From the NCBI RefSeq assembly GCF_010894405.1, contig NZ_JAAIYA010000011.1:368080-432079 (forward strand): DNA of 64,000 nucleotides, in the 5' to 3' direction. Within the stretch, counting starts at the first letter, position 1, and the number at the start of each line of letters is the position of its first letter. Position numbers and translations under genes: made by a program. Below the pieces are notes generated by a model. That model made no database searches. It was not told the origin of the DNA and was given only the letters and a program-made list of their open reading frames with translations. This DNA is from Pyxidicoccus caerfyrddinensis (GTDB taxonomy: Bacteria; Myxococcota; Myxococcia; Myxococcales; Myxococcaceae). Positions 34,554 to 42,712 of the stretch are shown piece by piece.

Positions 34554-35387
34554 ATGTCCGTCGTCCTCGCCGCCCTGACGTCCGACCCGAACCTGCTTCG
34601 GTGCGAGCTCCACCGGCTGTCCAGCCAGGTGCTCCTCCAGGGGGAGCAGCGTTCCAACGCCGTGGGGGTGGGCGCCTACGCCCAGGACGAGGTGTTGCTG
34701 CGGCGCTTCGGCAGTGACGACGAGCTCTCGCTGGACTCGCTCGCCCCTCCGCACGAGTCCGAGGCGCTGCTGTTCCATGGCGGCAGGCTGCCGGTGGGGC
34801 TCTCGCTGGAGGACAACACGCAGCCGTTCCGGGCGCGCCGCTGGCTGTTCGCGCACCAGGGCGCCATCAACGGCTTCGCGCAGCTTCGTACGGGGTTGAT
34901 GGACTCGCTGCCGGACCACCTCCAGCGGCAGGTGCGGGGCGCCACCGACAGCGAGCTGCTCTTCGCGCTGTTCCTGCGGCACCTGCGCGACGTGGGCCGC
35001 ACGGATGACCCGAGGCTGGAGGCGCCCCTCGCCGCGCGCCTGCTGGCGGACACCGCGCGCGAGGTGGCGAAGGCCGGCGCGGACGCGGGCATCACCCGCA
35101 CCTCCACGCTCAACCTGGTGGCCACCAACGGCTCTCTCCTGGTGGCGTGCCGCTTCGGCGAGGAGCCGCTCTTCTATACGCGGCTGGAGGGCTCCGCCGA
35201 GTGCGAGCCGTGCGGCGTGACGCCCGGCACTCCGGAGACGCAGCCGGCCGTGGGCGCGCACCGGCGCCGCCGCACGGTGGTGGTGGCCAGCCACGTGAAG
35301 CGCACCGCGGGCTGGGTGGAGCTGGCCCAGGGCACTACACTGGCGGTGGGTCCGGACCTCCGGCTCGCCCACCTTCCAGGCGTTTGA
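34554..35387 (+). CDS. Degenerate class II glutamine amidotransferase-like protein
   Basis: 277 residues with the fold pattern of YafJ-type class II amidotransferases (SNAVGVG, LFAHQGAINGF and DSELLFALFLRH are typical). The family's catalytic Cys, which should directly follow the initiator Met, is absent: the protein begins MSVVLAA, so hydrolysis of glutamine by the normal mechanism is not expected unless another start or residue serves. ATG 34554 was chosen with GGAAGGGG upstream. It is the first plus-strand gene of the block, separated from the Rsb-like module by a terminator. Confidence 0.75.
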   Translation: MSVVLAALTSDPNLLRCELHRLSSQVLLQGEQRSNAVGVGAYAQDEVLLRRFGSDDELSLDSLAPPHESEALLFHGGRLPVGLSLEDNTQPFRARRWLFAHQGAINGFAQLRTGLMDSLPDHLQRQVRGATDSELLFALFLRHLRDVGRTDDPRLEAPLAARLLADTAREVAKAGADAGITRTSTLNLVATNGSLLVACRFGEEPLFYTRLEGSAECEPCGVTPGTPETQPAVGAHRRRRTVVVASHVKRTAGWVELAQGTTLAVGPDLRLAHLPGV

Positions 35388-35435
35388 CGGGCGGGAGCGC
35401 CTGCTCCCCGCCGCAGCTCCGTAAATCCAGAGCTT

Positions 35436-35465
35436 CCCGGATGAAGCCGGTGAAGCCGGGTTTTT
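35436..35465 (+). terminator. Intrinsic terminator
   Basis: CCCGG (35436-35440) and CCGGG (35456-35460) form a short stem with a 15-base loop, followed directly by TTTTT. Confidence 0.55.
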
Positions 35466-35523
35466 ACGCCCAAAATTTCTGGTTTTAGTCCGAGCCTCCC
35501 TGGAATGGAAGCGGGCATCGGTG

Positions 35524-35538
35524 GGTGCAATGTGCACC
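35524..35538. promoter_or_regulatory. Palindrome and AT-rich promoter region before the Rsb-like module
   Basis: GGTGCA-ATG-TGCACC is a perfect 6-base inverted repeat just before a weak TTTACA / TAATTT pair (35541-35546, 35566-35571; spacing 19). The surrounding 35460-35600 stretch is the lowest-GC sequence nearby. Operator role is a guess. Confidence 0.4.
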
Positions 35539-35600
35539 ACTTTACATACTCGACATATTGGTGCCTAATTTATCGAAATTTTCCGCCAGGAAAGAATTTT

Positions 35601-36062
35601 TTGCCGGCCTCCCTCCCCCAGTTTTCGGATTTCGAACCACCACTCTCAGTGGAAGTCCAGCTGAAGTCGGACGCGGTGGTGGCGGCGGCGCTGGGGCGGC
35701 GCTTCGCGCGGCAGGCGGGGCTGACGGCCCCGGCCAGCGCGGAGGTGGCGGTGGTGGTGAGTGAGCTGGCCACCAACCTGGTGCGTCACGCCGGCGCGGG
35801 CGGCACGGTGGAGCTGTGGTGCGAGGGTGGGTGGCTCTTCATCCGCTCGAGAGATCGCGGCCCCGGCATGGCGGACCCCGCGCGGCTCTTCATGGGCCGG
35901 GGTGAGGGACGTCCCGGCCCGCTGCCGGGTGAGAGCCTGGGCGAGGGCGGCGCGGCGGTGATGCGACTGACGGACGGTGTCCACGTGTCCAACCGCGAGG
36001 GCGGGGGGCTCGAGGTGGTGGCTCGCAAGCGGGTGATTCTGGAGAACAGGAGGCACCGGTGA
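35601..36062 (+). CDS. RsbT-like anti-sigma/serine kinase (HATPase_c_2)
   Basis: 153 residues. The N-box SELATNLVRHAG and the G1 box RDRGPGM mark the GHKL ATPase fold of RsbT and SpoIIAB, kinases of STAS-domain proteins. The helix alignment VAAALGRRFARQAGL matches RsbT. TTG 35601 is chosen because AGGAAAG lies 6 bases upstream; GTG 35649 is the alternative. The next gene overlaps by 4 bases. Likely phosphorylates RsbS/RsbR-like partners in this locus (inference from Bacillus). Confidence 0.82.
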   Translation: MPASLPQFSDFEPPLSVEVQLKSDAVVAAALGRRFARQAGLTAPASAEVAVVVSELATNLVRHAGAGGTVELWCEGGWLFIRSRDRGPGMADPARLFMGRGEGRPGPLPGESLGEGGAAVMRLTDGVHVSNREGGGLEVVARKRVILENRRHR

Positions 36063-36790
36063 GCCGGGGCTCGATGTGCACGGAGCTGTTGCGGGTGTTG
36101 CAGCAGTTCATGTCCGAGACGGCGGCGCGACTGGTGCTTCGCGGGACGCTGGAGCCGCTGCGGCTGTCGCTGGAGTCGGTAGGCTCGGCGGAGCTGCCGC
36201 GTGTCATCGAGGCGCTGGAGCCGGCGACCCGCCACTTCGTGGACCCCGCGCGCCGGCCGCAGCTGGCCGCGCAGCTGCGGACGCTGGCCACGCCCGCCGC
36301 CTCCGCGATGTCGGCGCAGTACCCCGCCGCGGCGAAGCCCAGTCCCACCCCTCCGCAGGGCACCCCCGTGGTGGCGCCCGCCGCCTCCGCGGGTCCTGAA
36401 GTCCGCGCCACCACCTATCTGGTGCGCACGGAGTCGGACGCCAGCCACGCGCGGCTCGCGGCGCGGATGATGTGCGAGACGCTGGGTGGGCGCGGCTACG
36501 AGTGCCAGAAGGTGGCCACGGCGGTGAGTGAGCTGGCGCGCAACCAGATTGCCTATGCCGGCGGAGGCACCATCCAGCTCGCCCCCGAGCAGACGCCGCG
36601 GCGCCTGCTCCGCGTGCGCGCGGAGGACCAGGGCCGCGGTATTCCAGACCTGGAGCGCGTGCTGTCCGGCACCTACCGCAGCAAGACGGGCATGGGCCTG
36701 GGGCTTTTGGGCGTGAAGCGGCTGGCGGACCGGTTCGACGTGCGCACCGGTCCCTCGGGCACGCAGGTGGACTTCGAGGTGTGGTTGTGA
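36059..36790 (+). CDS. RsbT-like kinase with extra N-terminal domain
   Basis: 243 residues, a second RsbT-type ATPase at the C-terminus (about 115-243): VSELARNQIAYAGGG, EDQGRGIPD and the glycine-rich TGMGLGLLGVKRL lid. The N-terminal 85 residues are a helical domain of unknown type, joined by an Ala/Pro linker. GTG start overlaps the previous stop (GTGA). Two RsbT paralogues in a row are unusual; one may be a switch kinase and the other a partner or output. Confidence 0.82.
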   Translation: MSRGSMCTELLRVLQQFMSETAARLVLRGTLEPLRLSLESVGSAELPRVIEALEPATRHFVDPARRPQLAAQLRTLATPAASAMSAQYPAAAKPSPTPPQGTPVVAPAASAGPEVRATTYLVRTESDASHARLAARMMCETLGGRGYECQKVATAVSELARNQIAYAGGGTIQLAPEQTPRRLLRVRAEDQGRGIPDLERVLSGTYRSKTGMGLGLLGVKRLADRFDVRTGPSGTQVDFEVWL

Positions 36791-37356
36791 GGTTGGCCGT
36801 CTCCCACCACTCGCGCCCCAAGCCGGGTGAGGTGCGGAACGGCGACATGGCGCTGGTGCGCAGCCAGGGTGAGCACACGCTGCTGGCGGTGGTGGACGCG
36901 CTGGGGCACGGCCCCGTGGCGGCGGCGGTGGCGGCCGACGCGGCCCGCTGCCTGGAGTCGCAGCCGCTGGACGCCGGCGTGGAGCCGCTGCTGGACGCGG
37001 TGCACTCGGCCCTGCGGCACAGCCGGGGCGCGGCCATCATGCTCGGCCTGTTCGACGGCAAGACGATTCACTGCGGCGGCGTGGGCAACGTGGAGCTGCG
37101 CACGCGGGGCACCCGGGTGCCCGTGGTCCCCACGCCCGGCATCCTCGGTCAGTCCATCCGCTCGCTGCGCACCGCCTCCGCGGCGCTGTCGCCCGGAGAC
37201 CGGCTGGTCCTCTTCAGCGACGGCCTGAGCTACCGGCTGGACCTGGAGTACGCGCGGAAGCTTCCCCCCAACGAGGCGTGTTTGCTCCTGATGGAGCGCT
37301 ACGCCCGACCTTCGGACGATGCCACCGTGATGGTGGTGGACGTGGAGACAGTATGA
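36787..37356 (+). CDS. RsbX-like PP2C/SpoIIE phosphatase
   Basis: 189 residues of the short PP2C-type serine phosphatase family. Metal-binding positions are visible in NGDMAL, VVDALGHGP, SDGLS and DDATVM. In Bacillus RsbX dephosphorylates RsbR and RsbS to reset the stressosome; the same role fits here. GTG 36787 overlaps the preceding TGA by GTGA, preferred over GTG 36781. It overlaps the next gene by 4 bases. Confidence 0.83.
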   Translation: MRLAVSHHSRPKPGEVRNGDMALVRSQGEHTLLAVVDALGHGPVAAAVAADAARCLESQPLDAGVEPLLDAVHSALRHSRGAAIMLGLFDGKTIHCGGVGNVELRTRGTRVPVVPTPGILGQSIRSLRTASAALSPGDRLVLFSDGLSYRLDLEYARKLPPNEACLLLMERYARPSDDATVMVVDVETV

Positions 37357-37850
37357 GCCAGCCCGACTTCCCCGGGGCCTCCCGCCCCGACCGTGAGACT
37401 TCCCGCATTCCCATCATCCCCCTGTGGGGCAACCTCATCGTCCCGCTGCAAGGGGACATCACCGACGCGCAGGCCGCGCAGCTGTGCTCGGACGTGCTGC
37501 GCGACATCCAGCGCATCGGCGCGCGCGGCATGGTGGTGGACATCTCCGGGCTGTGGCTGGTGGACAGCCACCTGTGCGCGGTGCTCGCGCGGTTGGCCGC
37601 CTCGGCGCGGCTGATGGGCACCCGCACCGTGCTGTGCGGCATGGGCGCGGACGTGGCGCTCACCCTGCAGAGCATGGGCATCCAGCTGGAAGGCGTGGAG
37701 ACGGCGCTGGGCCTGGAGGAAGGGCTGGCGCTGCTCGGCGTGCAGGTGGTGGGCGGACGCAGCACCTCCTCCGAGCGCGAGGCCTCCCTTGCCCTGGCCG
37801 ACGAGATGCTCGGCCTGTCGCCGTCCCCCCTCCCCAAGCCCACCGCCTGA
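37353..37850 (+). CDS. RsbS-like STAS protein
   Basis: 165 residues with a single STAS domain (about 22-125). The phosphoacceptor region reads WLVDSHLC, with Ser72 at the RsbS serine. A C-terminal tail of about 35 residues, Ser/Ala-rich, has no counterpart in Bacillus RsbS (about 120 residues). ATG overlaps the phosphatase stop (ATGA). Confidence 0.83.
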   Translation: MSQPDFPGASRPDRETSRIPIIPLWGNLIVPLQGDITDAQAAQLCSDVLRDIQRIGARGMVVDISGLWLVDSHLCAVLARLAASARLMGTRTVLCGMGADVALTLQSMGIQLEGVETALGLEEGLALLGVQVVGGRSTSSEREASLALADEMLGLSPSPLPKPTA

Positions 37851-37865
37851 GGACCCCCACACCCC

Positions 37866-38552
37866 ATGAGCGCCCTCCCCAAGCCGCAGGACCTCCTCTC
37901 CATCAACCCCGAGCGCATCGGCCGCATCATTGACGTGCTGTCGATGATTTCCGTGGGTCAGTTCGCCCCGGAGTGGACCACCATCCCCATCAACGAGACG
38001 GATGAGCTGGCCGCGCTGGAGGAGACGCTCAACGTCTTCGTGCGCGAGCTGGCCACCACGCGCCGCGAGCACGAAGAGGCCGTGACGCGCCTGGCGACGA
38101 GCCACCGGGAGATGGAGGAGAAGCTCGCCACCATCGAACGGCAGCGCGAGGCCATCCGCGACTTGTCCACGCCCATCATCGAGCTGTGGGAGGACATCCT
38201 CACGCTGCCCATCGTCGGCGTGGTGGACACGCAGCGCTCGGTGGAGATGACCGAGCGGCTCCTGCACCGCATCGTCCAGGGGAAGGCCCGCTGCGTCATC
38301 ATCGACATCACCGGCGTGGAGGTGGTGGACACGATGACGGCCAACCACTTCATCAAGATGGTCAACGCCGCGCGGCTCCTGGGCGCGTACTGCGTGGTGA
38401 CGGGCATCAGCCCGCTCATCGCCCAGACGCTGGTCCAGATTGGCGTGGACCTCAGTGCGGTGAAGACGCTCAGCAGCCTGAAGGAAGGCCTGCGCGAGTG
38501 CTTCCTCCACCTGCGCAAGAGCAACAGCGGGACGCCGACGCAGCAGCGCTGA
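37866..38552 (+). CDS. RsbR-like STAS protein
   Basis: 228 residues. An N-terminal region of about 95 residues ends in a coiled coil (TTRREHEEAVTRLATSHREM), then the RsbR linker DLSTPIIELWEDILTLPIVG and a STAS domain. The phosphoacceptor Thr156 lies in VEVVDTMTANHF, equal to the RsbR VVDTM motif. The sensor half is shorter than the globin fold of RsbRA, so the stimulus cannot be guessed. Starts 15 bases after the RsbS-like stop. Confidence 0.85.
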   Translation: MSALPKPQDLLSINPERIGRIIDVLSMISVGQFAPEWTTIPINETDELAALEETLNVFVRELATTRREHEEAVTRLATSHREMEEKLATIERQREAIRDLSTPIIELWEDILTLPIVGVVDTQRSVEMTERLLHRIVQGKARCVIIDITGVEVVDTMTANHFIKMVNAARLLGAYCVVTGISPLIAQTLVQIGVDLSAVKTLSSLKEGLRECFLHLRKSNSGTPTQQR

Positions 38553-38587
38553 ACCACCCCCAGGAATCCGTGACAAGGAGCAGTGCG

Positions 38588-39004
38588 ATGGGAGCAGTCT
38601 GGACGTTGGGCCCGCACAAGATGTGGTTCGAGGAGCCGGACACGGTGCGGCTCGTCACCGTCGGCATCTACGACATGAAGCTGCTGGAGGAGTCGAACGC
38701 GCTGGTCCGTGAGCTGAAGAAGAACCACCCCACGCTCTATCTCATCTCGGACTCGCGCCAGGGCACCGGCATGTCCGCGGACGTGCGCAAGCTCCTGGGG
38801 GAGAACCAGGACCTGATGCCCTACGCGGCCTCGGTGATGTTCGGCAGCAGCTTCGCCATGCGGACCATGGTCAACATGATGATCCGCGCGGGGGAGTTGA
38901 TGGGGAAGAAGGGGGGCATTCCCTTCGCCATGGTGGGCACCGAGGAAGAGGCGAAGGCCTGGGTCGCCGAGCAGCGCGAGGCCGCGAAGTCGAAGGCGTC
39001 CTGA
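38588..39004 (+). CDS. STAS/SpoIIAA-like (SEC14-type) small protein
   Basis: 138 residues. The pattern of a beta-alpha STAS/SpoIIAA-like fold (TVRLVTVGIYDM, LYLISDSRQGTGM, VGTEEEAKAWVAE) is similar to the DUF3478 type. It has no clear Ser/Thr phospho-site. ATG 38588 is preceded by AAGGAG. 35 bases separate it from the RsbR-like gene, so it may be co-transcribed as an accessory of the module. Confidence 0.7.
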   Translation: MGAVWTLGPHKMWFEEPDTVRLVTVGIYDMKLLEESNALVRELKKNHPTLYLISDSRQGTGMSADVRKLLGENQDLMPYAASVMFGSSFAMRTMVNMMIRAGELMGKKGGIPFAMVGTEEEAKAWVAEQREAAKSKAS

Positions 39005-39117
39005 AGCGTCGCCTCTGAAACATCCCCTCGTACCGGCGGGTGATTGCGCCGGACACGGGAGCTGCACCGTGGGTGGGTGGGCGATGGGACCGGGCGGGTT
39101 GGCCTATGCTGCCCCGC

Positions 39118-40260
39118 ATGATCATCGCCATCCCCCGTGAAACGGTGCCGGGCGAGAAGCGAATCGCGCTCGTGGCGGAGAGCGTGAAACGCCTCGTCGG
39201 CAGGAAGCACGAAGTGGTGATTGAGAGCGGCGCGGGCCAGGGCGCGGAGTGCTCCGACGAGGAGCTGCGCGCCGCCGGTGCCCGCCTCGAGCCCACCGCC
39301 GCCGCCGTCTACGCCGCCGCGGACGTGCTGCTCAAGGTCCAGCCTCCAGGGCCGGAGGAGCTGCCGCTCCTGAAGCCCGGCTCGGTGCTGGTGAGCCTGG
39401 CGTACCCCATGTCCAACCCCAAGCTGGCGCGCGCCATTGCCGAGCGGCAGGTGACGCTCCTGGCCATGGACATGGTGCCGCGCACCACGCTGGCGCAGAT
39501 GATGGACGTGCTCAGCTCGCAGGCGACGATTGCCGGCTACCGCGCGGTGCTGCTCGCGGCGGAGGCGATGCCGAAGCTGTTCCCCATGCTGATGACGGCG
39601 GCCGGCACCATTCCCCCGGCCAAGGTGCTGGTGCTGGGCGCGGGCGTGGCCGGCCTGCAGGCCATCGCCACGGCGCGCCGCCTGGGCGCGGTGGTGGAGG
39701 CGTACGATGTCCGCAAGGTGGTGAAGGAGCAGGTGGAGAGCCTGGGCGCTCGCTTCGTCAACATCGACATCGAGGACGCGGCGGGCTCCGGCGGGTACGC
39801 GAAGGAGCTGAGCGAGGAGGCGAAGAAGAAGCAGGCCGAGGCGCTCGCGGTGCACGTGGCGAAGTCCGACGCCGTCATCACCACGGCGCTGGTGCCCGGC
39901 CGGCGCGCGCCGGTGCTGCTGCCCGCGGACATGGTGCGGCGCATGAAGAGCGGCTCGGTGGTGGTGGACATCGCGGCGGAGCAGGGCGGCAACTGCGAGC
40001 TGACCCGGCCCGGCGAGCGCTACCGCACGGAGAACGGCGTCACCGTCATCGGCGAGAAGAACCTGCCCAGCCAGCTGTCGGTGCACGCCAGCGCCATGTT
40101 CTCGCGCAACCTGGAGAAGCTGCTCGCGCACGTCACGGACAAGGACGGCGCGCTGAAGCTGGATGCCTCCGACGAAATCGTGAAGGGGATGCTCATCACC
40201 CGCGGCGGGGACATCGTCCATCCCGCCGTGGCGGACGTGGCCATGAAGGAGGTCGCCTGA
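39118..40260 (+). CDS. pntAA: NAD(P) transhydrogenase subunit alpha part 1
   Basis: NAD(H)-binding component of the proton-translocating transhydrogenase (380 residues). Recognisable are IPRETVPGEKRIA at the start, the Rossmann GxGxxG in VLGAGVAGLQAIATARRLGA, and the mobile-loop neighbourhood KKKQAEALAVHV. Alpha is split into pntAA and pntAB, as in Rhodospirillum. ATG 39118 has no Shine-Dalgarno but TATGCT 7 bases upstream. 1 base separates it from pntAB. Confidence 0.95.
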   Translation: MIIAIPRETVPGEKRIALVAESVKRLVGRKHEVVIESGAGQGAECSDEELRAAGARLEPTAAAVYAAADVLLKVQPPGPEELPLLKPGSVLVSLAYPMSNPKLARAIAERQVTLLAMDMVPRTTLAQMMDVLSSQATIAGYRAVLLAAEAMPKLFPMLMTAAGTIPPAKVLVLGAGVAGLQAIATARRLGAVVEAYDVRKVVKEQVESLGARFVNIDIEDAAGSGGYAKELSEEAKKKQAEALAVHVAKSDAVITTALVPGRRAPVLLPADMVRRMKSGSVVVDIAAEQGGNCELTRPGERYRTENGVTVIGEKNLPSQLSVHASAMFSRNLEKLLAHVTDKDGALKLDASDEIVKGMLITRGGDIVHPAVADVAMKEVA

Positions 40261-40261
40261 C

Positions 40262-40555
40262 ATGTCACTGACGCTCATCTTCGGCCTGTACGTGTTCTTC
40301 CTGGCCGCCTTCACGGGCTACCAGGTCATCTCCAAGGTGCCGCACCTCTTGCACACGCCGCTGATGGCCTTCACCAACGCCATCTCCGGCATCTCCCTGG
40401 TGGGCTCGCTGCTGGCGGCGGGCGGGCACTACGGGACGGTGTCCACGGTGCTGGGCGCGGTGGCGGTGCTCGCCGCCACCATCAACGTGGTGGGCGGCTT
40501 CCTCATCACCGACCGCATGCTGCGCATGTTCAAGAAGAAGGGAGGCGCGCGATGA
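40262..40555 (+). CDS. pntAB: NAD(P) transhydrogenase subunit alpha part 2
   Basis: 97-residue membrane component with three hydrophobic helices and the motif GYQVISKVPHLLHTPLMAFTN, which forms part of the proton channel with PntB. Overlaps pntB by 4 bases. Confidence 0.95.
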   Translation: MSLTLIFGLYVFFLAAFTGYQVISKVPHLLHTPLMAFTNAISGISLVGSLLAAGGHYGTVSTVLGAVAVLAATINVVGGFLITDRMLRMFKKKGGAR

Positions 40556-41967
40556 CGCTCTCGCTGACGGAGACGTTCGTCCAACTGCTGTACCTCGCCG
40601 CCTCCATCCTCTTCGTCCTCGGCTTGAAGGATCTGGGCGACGCGCAGACGGCGCGCCGGGGCGTGCTGCTGGCGGAGGTGGGCATGGTGGCCGCCGTCGT
40701 CGGCACGCTGCTGTACGGCGTGGCGGTGTCCGGCGTCATCATCCGGTGGGAGTGGATCATCCTCGCCATCGTCGCCGGCTCGGCGGTGGGCACGGGCATG
40801 GGCCTGTGGATTCCGATGACGAAGATGCCCGAGCGCATCGCCCTGTCGCACGCCTTCGGCGGCCTCGCGGTGGGTCTCGTCGGCGTCGTCGAGTACCTGG
40901 AGCACGGTGGCCCGCATATGACCACGCTCCAGGTGACGGCGACGGGACTGGAGGTGGCGCTCGGCGCGCTCACCTTCACCGGCAGCCTCATGGCCTTCGG
41001 CAAGCTGCAGGGCTTCATCACCGGCAGGCCCGTCACCTACCCGGGGCAGAACGCGTCCAACGTGCTGATGATTGCCGGCACGCTGGGGCTGATTGGCCTG
41101 CTGGTGTTCATGCCGGAGGCGGCCTGGGCCTTCTACGCCGTGGCGGCGCTGGGTGTGCTGCTGGGCGTGCTGCTGGTGCTGCCCATCGGCGGCGCGGACA
41201 TGCCGGTGGTCATCTGCCTCCTCAACTCGTACGCGGGCCTCGCGGCGGCGGCCACGGGCTTCGCGCTGGGCAACAACGTCCTCATCATCTGCGGCGCGCT
41301 GGACGGCTTCTCCGGCTTCCTGCTGGGCATGATGATGTCCAAGGCGATGAACCGCTCGTTCGCCAACGTGCTGTTCGGCGCGTTCGGCGCGGCGCCGGAG
41401 GCGAAGGCGGTGACGGCGGGGGCGACGCCCGCCGGGCCCGCGCCCAACGTGGGCTCGGTGGAGGAGGCGGCCGAGGTGCTCCGCGCGGCGCGCTCCGTCA
41501 TCGTGGTGCCCGGCTACGGCATGGCCGTGTCCCAGGCGCAGCACGCGGTGCGCGATCTGGCCAACGCGCTCCAGGCCAACGGCTGCGACGTGCGCTACGC
41601 CATCCACCCGGTGGCCGGCCGCATGCCCGGGCACATGAACGTGCTGCTCGCCGAGGCGAACGTCCCGTACGACCACCTCTTCGACCTGGACGTCATCAAC
41701 GACGACTTCTCCGCGACAGACGTGGCGCTGGTGGTGGGGGCGAACGACGTGGTGAATCCCGCCGCGCGCAACAACCAGAGCAGCCCCATCTACGGCATGC
41801 CGATTCTCTCCGCGGACATGGCGAAGACGTGCCTCGTGCTGAAGCGCTCGCTCAACGCCGGCTTCGCGGGCATCGAAAACGAGTTGTTCGTCCGCTCGAA
41901 TACGATGATGGTGCTCGGTGACGCGAAGAAGACGCTCACCCAGTTCACCGCCGCGTTGAAGGAGTAG
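40552..41967 (+). CDS. pntB: NAD(P) transhydrogenase subunit beta
   Basis: 471 residues: about eight membrane helices (1-280) forming the proton path, then the NADP(H)-binding domain with VPGYGMAVSQAQHAVRDLA and the later VVGANDVVNPAARN. It drives NADPH synthesis from NADH using the proton gradient built by complex I. Length slightly above the usual 460. Ends 8 bases before a GNAT gene in the same direction. Confidence 0.96.
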   Translation: MTLSLTETFVQLLYLAASILFVLGLKDLGDAQTARRGVLLAEVGMVAAVVGTLLYGVAVSGVIIRWEWIILAIVAGSAVGTGMGLWIPMTKMPERIALSHAFGGLAVGLVGVVEYLEHGGPHMTTLQVTATGLEVALGALTFTGSLMAFGKLQGFITGRPVTYPGQNASNVLMIAGTLGLIGLLVFMPEAAWAFYAVAALGVLLGVLLVLPIGGADMPVVICLLNSYAGLAAAATGFALGNNVLIICGALDGFSGFLLGMMMSKAMNRSFANVLFGAFGAAPEAKAVTAGATPAGPAPNVGSVEEAAEVLRAARSVIVVPGYGMAVSQAQHAVRDLANALQANGCDVRYAIHPVAGRMPGHMNVLLAEANVPYDHLFDLDVINDDFSATDVALVVGANDVVNPAARNNQSSPIYGMPILSADMAKTCLVLKRSLNAGFAGIENELFVRSNTMMVLGDAKKTLTQFTAALKE

Positions 41968-41975
41968 GCCGGACG

Positions 41976-42434
41976 ATGATTCGCGAAGCGGTTGCGGCGG
42001 ATGCCCCGTTGCTGGCCCGCCTGCTCCGGGAGGCCTTCGAGGAGTACCGGGGGCGGTTGGACCCGCCCTCCAGCGCGCACGACAAGACGGAAGAGGTCGT
42101 GCTGCGCGAGTTGAAGGACGGAGGCGCCCTCATCTCCGAGTCACCCTCGGGCGCGGAGGGCTGCGTCTTCTTCCACGTGAAGCCGGACCATGTGTATCTG
42201 GACCGGCTGGCCGTGCTCCCGCCCTACCGGGGCCGGGGCGTGGCCCGCGCGCTGATGGAGGCGGTGGAGTCACGGGCCCGGGCGCTCGGGTCCACCCCCG
42301 TGCGGCTCAACGTGCGGCTGGCGCTGAAGGACCACCAGGACTGGTACGCGCGCCAGGGCTACGCGTTCCTCAGCTACGGCACCCACGCGGGCTACTCCGC
42401 GCCGACCTTCGTCGTGCTCCAGAAGTCGCTCTGA
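41976..42434 (+). CDS. GNAT family N-acetyltransferase
   Basis: 152 residues with the acetyl-CoA motif A pattern LDRLAVLPPYRGRGVARALMEA (residues about 72-92) and a GNAT C-terminal Tyr region (DWYARQGYAFLSY). Substrate unknown. Located 8 bases after pntB, so it may be part of the transcript. Confidence 0.83.
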   Translation: MIREAVAADAPLLARLLREAFEEYRGRLDPPSSAHDKTEEVVLRELKDGGALISESPSGAEGCVFFHVKPDHVYLDRLAVLPPYRGRGVARALMEAVESRARALGSTPVRLNVRLALKDHQDWYARQGYAFLSYGTHAGYSAPTFVVLQKSL

Positions 42435-42558
42435 GGCACCCGGCGCGGGCGTCGTGGCGGGCCCCTCAGCGGTGCCTGCCCGCTCGGTGCCGCTGGAGGC
42501 CTGACGCGGCCATTGTGCGCGAGCGCCGCACAGCGGGGTGGATGGGCCGGGCTGGGAA

Positions 42559-42581
42559 CGGACATTTCCGCTGGGTGTCCG
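42559..42581. promoter_or_regulatory. Inverted repeat next to a TAGAGT element before the GYF gene
   Basis: CGGACA (42559-42564) and TGTCCG (42576-42581) form a 6-base inverted repeat, followed 3 bases later by TAGAGT (42584-42589). Possible operator over a promoter; unproven. The surrounding 278-base gap holds nothing else. Confidence 0.3.
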
Positions 42582-42712
42582 ATTAGAGTGGGCCTGCCGT
42601 TCACCTTCGCGCAGGCGCTCTCCGTTGACGAATCCGCTCGCGGGCATTCCATTGGGGAGGTCAGAGGGTGGCGGAGCGGGTCGTCGATGGGATTCTGGCA
42701 AGGAGCGGGTGC

